From an uncultured Micrococcales bacterium (GTDB lineage Bacteria > Actinomycetota > Actinomycetes > Actinomycetales > Microbacteriaceae): a stretch of DNA of 24,247 nt. The translations under genes and the position numbers were made by a program. The stretch is taken from positions 1-24,247 of the forward strand of contig CAJXMQ010000007.1 in assembly GCA_913056225.1 (NCBI GenBank). Reading direction: 5' to 3'. This document shows positions 7,912 through 14,689 of this stretch, one piece after another (within the stretch, counting starts at the first letter, position 1; each line of letters starts with the position of its first letter). The notes under the pieces were generated by a model. It was not told the origin of the DNA. It did not search any database and was given only the letters and a program-made list of their open reading frames with translations.

Positions 7912-7934
7912 AAAAAACCGCTTAGGCACAGCGG
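7912..7934 (-). terminator. intrinsic terminator after rnj
   Basis: On the minus strand, CCGCT-(7-nt loop)-AGCGG is followed directly by six T residues. The stem begins immediately after the rnj TAG stop. Stem length is modest at five GC-rich pairs, but position and T-run fit a Rho-independent terminator that ends the dapA-rnj transcript. Confidence 0.65.
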
Positions 7935-9602
7935 CTAACGACGTGACTGAACAACCACCGGAATTATCATGGGCCTGCGACGATGAGCCTTGTTTACCCA
8001 AGAGCCAATGGTTCTTCGGATTACCTGCTGGAATTGATAGGTGTCTCGGATTCCTTCGCTGGCGGCTTTGTCTAAAGCTCTCTGAATCTCAGGCTTTATG
8101 TCGTCAAATACGTGATCTTCCTCTGCGTAAGCCCTGGCATGGATTTCGGGGCCCTCAAGCACTAGTCCGGTCTCGGGGTCAATCACCACGAATATAGAGA
8201 TAAAACCCTCCGCCGCCAAGGTCATACGGTCTTTCAAATCATCCTCGGTTATTTTGCCAACGGTCTTGCCGTCAACAAACAACATTCCACACTCAACCTT
8301 GCCGACTATTTCTGCGATGCCATTGGCCAAATCTATGACCGAGCCATCCTGACCCACCAAGATTCTCTCTGCTGGAACCCCGGTCTGTTGAGCCAAGTTG
8401 GCACAGGCGGCCAAATGACGAAACTCCCCGTGCACCGGCATGACGTTTTTGGGCTTCAAAATGTTGAAGCAATACAACAGTTCTCCAGCTGCACTGTGCC
8501 CGCTGACGTGCACCTTTGCATTACCTTTGTGAACCACGTTTGCACCAAGTGCACTCAGTTTGTCTATGACTCGGTATACAGCGTTTTCATTACCCGGAAT
8601 CAAACTAGAAGCCAACAAAACAGTGTCGCTTGGGCCGATCGAGATCGCATGATCTTCGTTGGCCATTCGACTTAGCACCGCCATCGGCTCACCCTGGCTG
8701 CCAGTGGACATGTAAACAATTCGATTATCTGGAACATCCGGTGCTTTTTTGACATCAATCAGTAGTCCATCTGGGACCCTAAGAAATCCAAGGTCAGCCG
8801 CTATCTGCATGTTTCTAACCATTGATCGACCAACCAGCGCCACTCTACGGTTGTTTGCATGCGCTGCATCCAATACCTGCTGAACTCGGTGTACGTGAGA
8901 TGCGAAGGATGCCACCACCACTTTTCCTGGGGTTTTCGCCATGACGCTTTCGATCACAGGACCGAGCTCTTTTTCCAAAGGAGTGAATCCTGGAACATCA
9001 GCATTGGTCGAATCGACCAGGAACAAATCAAGTCCAGCGTCACCCACTTTGGCAAAAGCATTTAGATCTGTTTTGCGATTATCAAGAGGTAGCTGATCCA
9101 TCTTGAAATCCCCCGTGTGTAAAACAGTTCCGGCTTGAGATCGAATAACCACGGCTAGGGCATCGGGAATCGAGTGATTCACGGCAATGAACTCAAGTTC
9201 AAAGTCTGCCAAGTGTTCGATCTGCCCTTCAGAAACAGTGTGCGTAAAAGGAGTAATTCGATGCTCTTTGAGCTTCGCCTCAATAAAGGCAAGCGTCAAA
9301 GTTGAGCCAAGAATTGGAATGTCTGGCTTCATTTTTAAAAGATACGGAACACCGCCGATGTGATCCTCGTGACCGTGAGTTAGGACCAGGCCAATGACAT
9401 CATCCATTCGGTCTTCTATGTACCCAAAATCAGGCAAGATGACATCCACACCTGGATGGTGCTCTTCGGGAAATAAAACTCCGCAGTCAACGATTAGCAA
9501 CTTTCCGTTGATTTCGAAGACAGTCATGTTGCGACCGATTTCGCCGATTCCACCCAGTGGAACGATTCTTAGAGAGTTTTTTTGAAGCTTAGGTAAATTC
9601 AT
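7935..9602 (-). CDS. rnj: ribonuclease J
   Basis: RNase J is a metallo-beta-lactamase/beta-CASP nuclease with 5'-3' exonuclease and endonuclease activity, central to mRNA decay and rRNA maturation. The 555-residue length is normal. The metal site HGHEDH is at residues 76-81, with further ligands in IAVNHSIPDAL and HTGDFK. The beta-CASP region follows (VVASFASHVHRVQQVLDAA; VSGHSAAGE; MPVHGEFRHL), and a C-terminal dimerisation domain closes the protein. The ATG at 9602 overlaps the dapA stop as ATGA, so the two are translationally coupled, a common actinobacterial arrangement. A terminator follows its stop. With pnp in the same window, this region encodes two main RNA-decay enzymes. Confidence 0.96.
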   Translation of the reverse strand: MNLPKLQKNSLRIVPLGGIGEIGRNMTVFEINGKLLIVDCGVLFPEEHHPGVDVILPDFGYIEDRMDDVIGLVLTHGHEDHIGGVPYLLKMKPDIPILGSTLTLAFIEAKLKEHRITPFTHTVSEGQIEHLADFELEFIAVNHSIPDALAVVIRSQAGTVLHTGDFKMDQLPLDNRKTDLNAFAKVGDAGLDLFLVDSTNADVPGFTPLEKELGPVIESVMAKTPGKVVVASFASHVHRVQQVLDAAHANNRRVALVGRSMVRNMQIAADLGFLRVPDGLLIDVKKAPDVPDNRIVYMSTGSQGEPMAVLSRMANEDHAISIGPSDTVLLASSLIPGNENAVYRVIDKLSALGANVVHKGNAKVHVSGHSAAGELLYCFNILKPKNVMPVHGEFRHLAACANLAQQTGVPAERILVGQDGSVIDLANGIAEIVGKVECGMLFVDGKTVGKITEDDLKDRMTLAAEGFISIFVVIDPETGLVLEGPEIHARAYAEEDHVFDDIKPEIQRALDKAASEGIRDTYQFQQVIRRTIGSWVNKAHRRRPMIIPVVVQSRR

Positions 9603-10576
9603 CGAGTGGTTCCAGCGACCTTTGGCAATGCTCCACCAGCCGCAGCGTTTCGGTCGGGTCTCCAGTTTTCGAAGCTGAGACCTGGCACATCAATAACTGA
9701 ATAAATTTCTGATTCGATCATTGCAGCCTCTGACTCCTCAGGACCAACCAGTGGCAGTCGCACTCTTGGTGTTGAGAGGTCTCCAAGGCCATTCAGAATG
9801 TATTTCGCTGCCACCGTACCGGGAACATGGTTCATGGTTGCCCTGACCAGAGGCTCTAACTTGTTATGAACCTCACGTGCACTCAGGAAATCGTTTTTAT
9901 TTGTGGCATCAACCATCTCCCTATATGCAACGGGGGCGATGTTTGCAGTAACGCCAATCAGACCGGTGGCACCATAAACGATGTGCGCGAGAGCATTCGA
10001 ATCATCTCCGCTGAAATACATTAGATCAGTTTCATTCAATACTCTTGAAACCTCTGCAAAATCGCCCTTGGCATCTTTCACCGCATATATGTTGGGGTGC
10101 TTCGCAAGTCGGGTTATTGTTTCAAATTTGATTGGAACACCGGTTCGTCCTGGAATGTCATACAAAATCATTGGCAGGTCGGTAGCATCGGCAATCATCC
10201 GGAAGTGGGTCAGCAAACCCTGCTGGGTCGGCTTGTTGTAGTAAGGGGTGACCACCATGACCCCATCTGCGCCAATTTTTTCACTTGCCTTTGCAAGTTC
10301 AATCGCGTGAGCGGTTTCATTGCTTGGTCCACCAGTGATGATTTTGGCTCGATCGCCAGCAACGCTTTTGGCAACTTCAACCAGTCGAAGTTTTTCCTTG
10401 TCGGTGAGGGTGGATGTCTCTCCAGTGGTTCCAGTGACCACCACTCCGTCAGCACCTCCGCTGACAACATAGTCAACGTGACGCTCAACGTCTTTCCAGT
10501 CGACCTCACCGTCTGTGGTCATTGGAGTGACCAACGCCACCAAGACCTGGCCGAATAAATCTTGCTCTGAACTCAT
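9599..10576 (-). CDS. dapA: 4-hydroxy-tetrahydrodipicolinate synthase
   Basis: DapA condenses pyruvate with aspartate semialdehyde, the first committed step to diaminopimelate and lysine. The TIM-barrel protein has 325 residues, slightly long through a C-terminal extension (GLSFENWRPDRNAAAGG). It retains the Schiff-base Lys167 (YAVKDAKGD), Tyr139 and Arg144 (ILYDIPGRTG) and the substrate motif GTTGE at residues 49-53. The ATG at 10576 has no ribosome site; TAGGCT lies six bases upstream, suggesting a leaderless start. It overlaps rnj by 4 bp. thyX lies 22 bp upstream, and dapB is farther upstream in the same orientation. Confidence 0.96.
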   Translation of the reverse strand: MSSEQDLFGQVLVALVTPMTTDGEVDWKDVERHVDYVVSGGADGVVVTGTTGETSTLTDKEKLRLVEVAKSVAGDRAKIITGGPSNETAHAIELAKASEKIGADGVMVVTPYYNKPTQQGLLTHFRMIADATDLPMILYDIPGRTGVPIKFETITRLAKHPNIYAVKDAKGDFAEVSRVLNETDLMYFSGDDSNALAHIVYGATGLIGVTANIAPVAYREMVDATNKNDFLSAREVHNKLEPLVRATMNHVPGTVAAKYILNGLGDLSTPRVRLPLVGPEESEAAMIESEIYSVIDVPGLSFENWRPDRNAAAGGALPKVAGTTR

Positions 10577-10582
10577 GCTGCC

Positions 10583-10588
10583 AGCCTA
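10583..10588 (-). promoter_or_regulatory. candidate -10 of a leaderless dapA promoter
   Basis: TAGGCT on the minus strand lies six bases before the dapA ATG, within the 22-bp thyX-dapA gap. The nine bases TAGGCTGGC recur in the same position upstream of thyX. No Shine-Dalgarno sequence is present. Confidence 0.4.
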
Positions 10589-10598
10589 GCGTTGATTA

Positions 10599-11324
10599 CT
10601 ATGGGGCCACTCGGCCGTTGAGGTTAAACATCTCATGGCTGATGGGCATCAGCTTCGCCCATGCGTCTTCCATTGGCTCGGCGCACATCTCAATTTCTCG
10701 TTGCGGATACGAAGGAAAATGTGAATCATCGCGTTTTGTTCGCAAGCTCAAAAAGTTCATCAATGACCTGGCATTCATAGTCACATACATGCTGGAGTAG
10801 ATATTCAGGGGAAGTGAAATGCGGGCTACCTCGCGGGCAACGCCAGCCTCCAGCATGCGCTGATATGACTCATAGCTGGCGCGGGTGACACTCATGACCT
10901 CTTGCTGCACCAACGCCTGTTGTTCAGCTGTTCCTGGCTCGAATTCATATGATCCGGGCTTACCAATCTGAATCAGGTTGCGATTCTCGTCAGGCACGTA
11001 AAAAACTGGCTTTAGTTCACGGTAGCGACCGCTCTCCTCGTTATAGCTTGCGATCCTGTGACGCATAAACTCGCGGAATACAAAAATTGGAGCCTGCACA
11101 TAAAACGTCATGGAATTATGCTCAAAAGGTGAACCGTGACGATCTCTCATCAGGTAATTGATCAGGCCACGATCTTTTTTCTGGGCTTCCTGTTCAGCTT
11201 GGGCTGCCTCAAGAGTCTGTTCCCCCTGAGTGGAAACTCTGGCTGCAAAAATTACATCGCTATCCTGAGCACTGGCACGAACCAGCTCAACTGTCATGTC
11301 ACTTCTAAATTCGATTTCACTCAC
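10599..11324 (-). CDS. thyX: flavin-dependent thymidylate synthase ThyX
   Basis: ThyX methylates dUMP to dTMP using methylenetetrahydrofolate and reduced FAD. The diagnostic signature RHR-x2-S-x3-x-S-x-R occupies residues 88-100 (RHRIASYNEESGR). SMTFYVQAPIFVFREFMRHR precedes it, and the C-terminal MNARSLMNFLSLR carries the catalytic-site arginines. The 241-residue length is typical. The GTG at 11324 has no convincing ribosome site, and TAGGCT lies seven bases upstream. No thyA is in this window. It is divergent from the thioredoxin-like gene across an 81-bp intergenic region. A thyX-dapA neighbourhood is common in actinobacteria. Confidence 0.96.
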   Translation of the reverse strand: MSEIEFRSDMTVELVRASAQDSDVIFAARVSTQGEQTLEAAQAEQEAQKKDRGLINYLMRDRHGSPFEHNSMTFYVQAPIFVFREFMRHRIASYNEESGRYRELKPVFYVPDENRNLIQIGKPGSYEFEPGTAEQQALVQQEVMSVTRASYESYQRMLEAGVAREVARISLPLNIYSSMYVTMNARSLMNFLSLRTKRDDSHFPSYPQREIEMCAEPMEDAWAKLMPISHEMFNLNGRVAP

Positions 11325-11331
11325 GCCCGCC

Positions 11332-11337
11332 AGCCTA
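11332..11337 (-). promoter_or_regulatory. candidate -10 of a leaderless thyX promoter
   Basis: TAGGCT on the minus strand is seven bases before the thyX GTG. It begins the same TAGGCTGGC nonamer seen before dapA. No canonical -35 was found. Confidence 0.4.
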
Positions 11338-11393
11338 ATGCCGCAAAGGCCTAAACAATTGGTAGCAACCGCGTTTTTGGAAACAAATGCGTT

Positions 11394-11399
11394 TAGTTT
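11394..11399 (+). promoter_or_regulatory. candidate -10 of a leaderless thioredoxin-like gene promoter
   Basis: TAGTTT ends six bases before ATG 11406 and nothing resembling AGGA lies between. The hexamer and spacing are the same as at ftsK. Two GCGTTT copies 18 bp apart (11371 and 11389) lie just upstream, with unknown meaning. Confidence 0.45.
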
Positions 11400-11405
11400 T
11401 TTGTC

Positions 11406-11813
11406 ATGGACATAATTTTTTCTAGTCTGGCACTAATTGCCGTTACGGCAATTATTGGCTTTGGTTACAAATTGGGTGGCGCAAAAGCTATAGGGGTGGC
11501 ACCAGATGTCATTGAGCTTGAAAAATTGCTTGGAGTTGAAGCCAGCGCTAGCGGATCAAGGATAATTCTCTTTACCGCCGAGTTCTGCTCCAAGTGTCCA
11601 CAACTAAGAAGGAGCCTGCAATCTGAGAACATCGACTTTGCAGAAGTTGACATCACAGACCGACTAGACCTCGCTTCAAAACTTCAAATTAATCAAACCC
11701 CCACGGTATTGATTTTGGATTCGGTCGGCAAAATCACCCAGCGGCTGACGGGTTCTATAAAAATTGCACAGATAAAACAGCTCGATAAGGACTTGGAAGA
11801 TGCAAAGAATTGA
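11406..11813 (+). CDS. membrane-anchored thioredoxin-like protein
   Basis: The 135-residue protein starts with a hydrophobic segment (about residues 3-21) that should anchor it in the membrane or act as an uncleaved signal. A thioredoxin fold follows with the redox motif C61-S-K-C64 preceded by ILFTAEF, and a later QINQTPTVLILDSVGKI segment containing the cis-proline loop (TPT). The CSKC motif differs from the CGPC of classical thioredoxin, so the physiological partner is uncertain. It overlaps the DUF4395 gene by 14 bp, an arrangement common in actinobacteria where the two proteins probably act together. The pair is the only plus-strand coding in this window. A role in periplasmic thiol chemistry is inference. 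Confidence 0.82.
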   Translation: MDIIFSSLALIAVTAIIGFGYKLGGAKAIGVAPDVIELEKLLGVEASASGSRIILFTAEFCSKCPQLRRSLQSENIDFAEVDITDRLDLASKLQINQTPTVLILDSVGKITQRLTGSIKIAQIKQLDKDLEDAKN

Positions 11814-12234
11814 CCCCAGGGCTCCCCGTTTGGGAGCTGCTATAACAAGTATTTTGGCATTGGCCGGTTTTTCACTAGCTCAGCTAAACCTTACTGTTGG
11901 ATTGACAATATTGGCGCTCCTCACAGTTTTGTTTGCCTGGTCACTGTTTGCGCCAAAAACACACCCGTATTCATTGTTGTTCAAATCAATTAGGCCCCTG
12001 CTTCAAAACCCTGAGTTTTTAGAGGACCCAAGACCTCCAAGATTTGCGCAGCAGGTTGGACTTTCAGTTAGCGTGCTTGGGCTGCTAATAGCAATCATTG
12101 ACCCAATTGCCGGGACATTGTTTGGGCTGGGAGTTGTCTTTGTTGCAAGCGCTTTGAACGCCTACTTCGATTTTTGCCTGGGATGCGTTATTTATTTGCG
12201 ACTCAAGCGTGCTCAGCGCGCTCTAGCTCGATAG
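11800..12234 (+). CDS. DUF4395 integral membrane protein
   Basis: This 144-residue protein opens with the DUF4395 signature IDPRAPRLGAAIT, followed by two adjacent hydrophobic segments (about 13-28 and 32-50). The conserved RPPRFAQQVG motif is at about 78-87, two further membrane segments span about 88-122, and a Cys pair, C126-L-G-C129, precedes a basic tail. The paired cysteines and the coupled thioredoxin-like gene suggest electron transfer across or at the membrane; this is inference. ATG 11800 lies inside the preceding gene (14-bp overlap), with GGAAG immediately before it. Its 3' end overlaps the minus-strand TPR gene by 32 bp. Confidence 0.85.
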   Translation: MQRIDPRAPRLGAAITSILALAGFSLAQLNLTVGLTILALLTVLFAWSLFAPKTHPYSLLFKSIRPLLQNPEFLEDPRPPRFAQQVGLSVSVLGLLIAIIDPIAGTLFGLGVVFVASALNAYFDFCLGCVIYLRLKRAQRALAR

Positions 12235-12643
12235 CCTTTCGGATGGCGCTCCGCGCGCGACGCCTGTCTCCATTGGCTTCATAAACCACACCCAGCAAAA
12301 ACCAATTTTGCCAATTCGGATCACTTTGAACCAGTGAACTTGCAACATCGAAAGCGCTGGTGGCGCTTTCTTTGGTTGCCTTTCCCGACGGCCTCAGCAC
12401 AAGCCCTAATTGCTCAAAGCTGTCGCTAGGCATTTTGCGGGCAACTTTTTCACTCGCAAGTCCAAAACCTATCTCTCTGGCAATCGCCCAAAAGGCAAAC
12501 ATCGGCAATAGCAAAAGCGCCAACCCGAGAATCTTCACCATCCAGTTTGGATCAACAATTAGCACCAATCCGCGCTGCAGCATGAGACCCAAATACAAAA
12601 CACTCAGCGCAGTCATTGCGCCAATCCAGATTTTGGTTCCCAT
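12203..12643 (-). CDS. small membrane protein with a C-terminal TPR-like repeat
   Basis: This is a 146-residue protein of unknown function. Two hydrophobic segments occupy about residues 4-28 and 34-56. The C-terminal third (NWQNWFLLGVVYEANGDRRR and on through the alternating Ala/Ile helix) matches a tetratricopeptide pair of helices, so a cytosolic protein-binding tail is likely. The start ATG at 12643 shares one base with the dapB stop (TAATG), so translation is probably coupled to dapB and it ends the pnp-M16-dapB cluster. Its last 32 bases are antisense to the end of the DUF4395 gene, and no separate terminator is visible. Confidence 0.8.
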   Translation of the reverse strand: MGTKIWIGAMTALSVLYLGLMLQRGLVLIVDPNWMVKILGLALLLLPMFAFWAIAREIGFGLASEKVARKMPSDSFEQLGLVLRPSGKATKESATSAFDVASSLVQSDPNWQNWFLLGVVYEANGDRRRARSAIRKAIELERAEHA

Positions 12644-13353
12644 TATTCGCTAATCAGGCTGGACAGACCAACATTCACTCCCTGCATGCCTGATACCGCC
12701 AGCATGGCCAACTGCATACCTTTTGCGTAAGCCTGATGAGAGTTGGTGTTGTGGATAAGCTTCAAAGACTCAAAATCATTAGAGAGGTTTACCTCTTGGA
12801 TCGCAGAAACTCCAGCCATGCGGATTGAGTGGATCGGTATTCCAGCAACAACTTCGCCCCGGGCCTGCTGGTCAGTGTTCGGGGAAGAAAACTCCTCACC
12901 CCTGGCCTGAGCCATCAGCTCCGCCGTTCTGACAGCTGTCCCCGAGGGGGAATCAATTTTGTGTGGATGGTGAGCCTCAACAATTTCAACCGAGTCAAAA
13001 AACTTTGCGGCAGATGCGCTGAACATTTGCAAAAGCATCGAACCCACGCTGAAGTTGGGAACGAACAGTACCGCAGACTCAAGTTCCTGACTCTGTATTT
13101 CTTCCATCGCCTGAGCTGTCCAGCCACTGGTGCCAATGATTAGATGCTGAGAATTCGAAATGGCTCTGCTTGCAACGTCCTGGCTAACTTCGAGGCGGGT
13201 GAAATCAATCACAATCGAAGCGCCATCCATTTCGGAGAGATCGGACTTTGAATCCAGAGCCGAGTGCAGCTCAAGGCCATCCGTCTGCTCAATGATATCC
13301 AGGGCCAACGAACCCATGCGTCCGGTGCCGACAACGCTTACTGTTTGTGCCAT
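12643..13353 (-). CDS. dapB: 4-hydroxy-tetrahydrodipicolinate reductase
   Basis: DapB reduces the DapA product to tetrahydrodipicolinate in diaminopimelate/lysine synthesis. The 236-residue protein has the nucleotide-binding GTGRMG at residues 9-14, IGTSGW, FVPNFSVG, and the catalytic and substrate segment E-A-H128-H129-P-H-K132-I-D-S-P-S-G-T-A. It is slightly shorter than the 245-270 residues usual in the family because the stretch before FTR (residues 31-49) is compact. The start ATG at 13353 comes four bases after the M16 peptidase stop. dapA is nearby on the same strand but in a separate transcript. Confidence 0.95.
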   Translation of the reverse strand: MAQTVSVVGTGRMGSLALDIIEQTDGLELHSALDSKSDLSEMDGASIVIDFTRLEVSQDVASRAISNSQHLIIGTSGWTAQAMEEIQSQELESAVLFVPNFSVGSMLLQMFSASAAKFFDSVEIVEAHHPHKIDSPSGTAVRTAELMAQARGEEFSSPNTDQQARGEVVAGIPIHSIRMAGVSAIQEVNLSNDFESLKLIHNTNSHQAYAKGMQLAMLAVSGMQGVNVGLSSLISE

Positions 13354-13357
13354 GGAA

Positions 13358-14689
13358 CTAACCTATCAACCCAGACATTGAATCGAAATCGCCCTCACCA
13401 ACAACCACCAAGGACTTCTCAGAGCCCACAAGTTGCTCCGCGAGAGTTTGGACCTGCTGTTTGGTCACTGCATGGAAATTAGCAATAGTTGTTTCCAGGT
13501 CAATGAATTCACCCAAGGACATCTCTGCAGCCATCAACCGGTTCATCCTGGCGTGACTGGATTCAAACCTCAAAGCCAAGCCTCCGGCTATGTTTCCCCG
13601 TGCCAGAGCGAATTCAGCATCACTAACTCCGTGATTGGCAACACTCATCAACTGCTCGGCCAACAACTTGGCAACCTCTGAAGCATTCTTGGGACTGGTG
13701 CCAGCAAACATTCCAAACAACCCTGCATCTGAATAACCCTGATTGAAAGAGTAAACGCTGTACGCCAAGCCTCTTTTTTCACGAATCTCTTGAAACAACC
13801 TGGAGCTCATTCCGCCGCCAAGGATTGTGTTCAGTACACCCATTGCATACCTGTTTGCATCCAAAGCTGTGACACCGGGCATGGCAACCGCAACGTTTGC
13901 CTGTTGAGTTTGCTTGTGGACCGAAACAAAACCCCGCTCAGGATTGAATTTGCGATTGCCTAGCTTCCTCCGTGCAGGCAGAGCTTCTTGGTTGAAATCA
14001 AAATCGGATTTGGACAGCTCGGTTTCAATTAACCGCACAAGCTGATCATGATCAACACCACCAGCTGCAGTGATTATCAAATCTTGTGGGCGATAGTTCG
14101 CTCTGTAGTGGGCCCAGACATCGTCCCGAGTCACTGCCTCAATGGTCTCTGGAGTTCCCCCAATAGGCCTTCCTAAAGAATCCGTTGACCCTAAAACCGC
14201 TGCGTTAGCACTCTCGTGGGCGACATCCTCGGGGTCATCCTGAACCATCGCTAGCTCCTCAAGAATGACTGTGCGCTCGAGTTCGAACTCCTTGTCATCC
14301 AAAACTGAGTTATTGACCATGTCCGCTAAGACTTCGACGGCTAGCGGTAAGGCGGCTTTTTGGACCCGAGCGTAATAGCTTGTGTATTCCTTGGCGGTTG
14401 CAGCATTTGAAGAAGCCCCGACAGAATCAAAAGCCTCAGCTATCTGCTTAGCGTTTCTAATTTTGGTCCCTTTGAACAATAAGTGTTCTAAAAAATGCGT
14501 GGAGCCAAACTGGCCCTCAGCTTCATCTCTGGAACCGACCGAAACACTGATAGCGATAGCTACGCTGGGAGCTGCTGGCACAGTCTCGGTGAGCACCCTA
14601 ATTCCATTCGGTAAGAGGGTCCTTTTAATAGTGGTGCCCTCCGCCGAGTTAATCTCGACGAAGGGCTCCAGTAGTTCTAACTTGGTCAA
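13358..14689 (-). CDS. M16-family zinc metallopeptidase (processing-peptidase-like)
   Basis: This is a single-chain M16 peptidase of 443 residues. The inverted zinc motif H65-F-L-E-H69 is followed by the distal glutamate in VILEELAMVQDD (about E144), and the C-terminal half carries the RGLAYSVYSFNQGY motif, so an active M16B enzyme is expected. Substrate is unknown. The family includes mitochondrial-type processing peptidases and the pnp-linked peptidases of actinobacteria. The reading frame begins with TTG directly after the pnp TAA with no intergenic base and no independent ribosome site, implying reinitiation after pnp. No convincing ATG exists before the conserved TLLPNGIRVLTE region. Confidence 0.92.
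   Translation of the reverse strand: MTKLELLEPFVEINSAEGTTIKRTLLPNGIRVLTETVPAAPSVAIAISVSVGSRDEAEGQFGSTHFLEHLLFKGTKIRNAKQIAEAFDSVGASSNAATAKEYTSYYARVQKAALPLAVEVLADMVNNSVLDDKEFELERTVILEELAMVQDDPEDVAHESANAAVLGSTDSLGRPIGGTPETIEAVTRDDVWAHYRANYRPQDLIITAAGGVDHDQLVRLIETELSKSDFDFNQEALPARRKLGNRKFNPERGFVSVHKQTQQANVAVAMPGVTALDANRYAMGVLNTILGGGMSSRLFQEIREKRGLAYSVYSFNQGYSDAGLFGMFAGTSPKNASEVAKLLAEQLMSVANHGVSDAEFALARGNIAGGLALRFESSHARMNRLMAAEMSLGEFIDLETTIANFHAVTKQQVQTLAEQLVGSEKSLVVVGEGDFDSMSGLIG

Noticed and set aside
10097..10558. 153-codon plus-strand open frame opposite dapA
   Set aside because: Complement of the conserved DapA barrel; no independent coding signal.
11371..11394. GCGTTT direct repeat as an operator
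   Set aside because: Two 6-bp copies 18 bp apart in a short AT-rich intergenic region are too weak to call a binding site.
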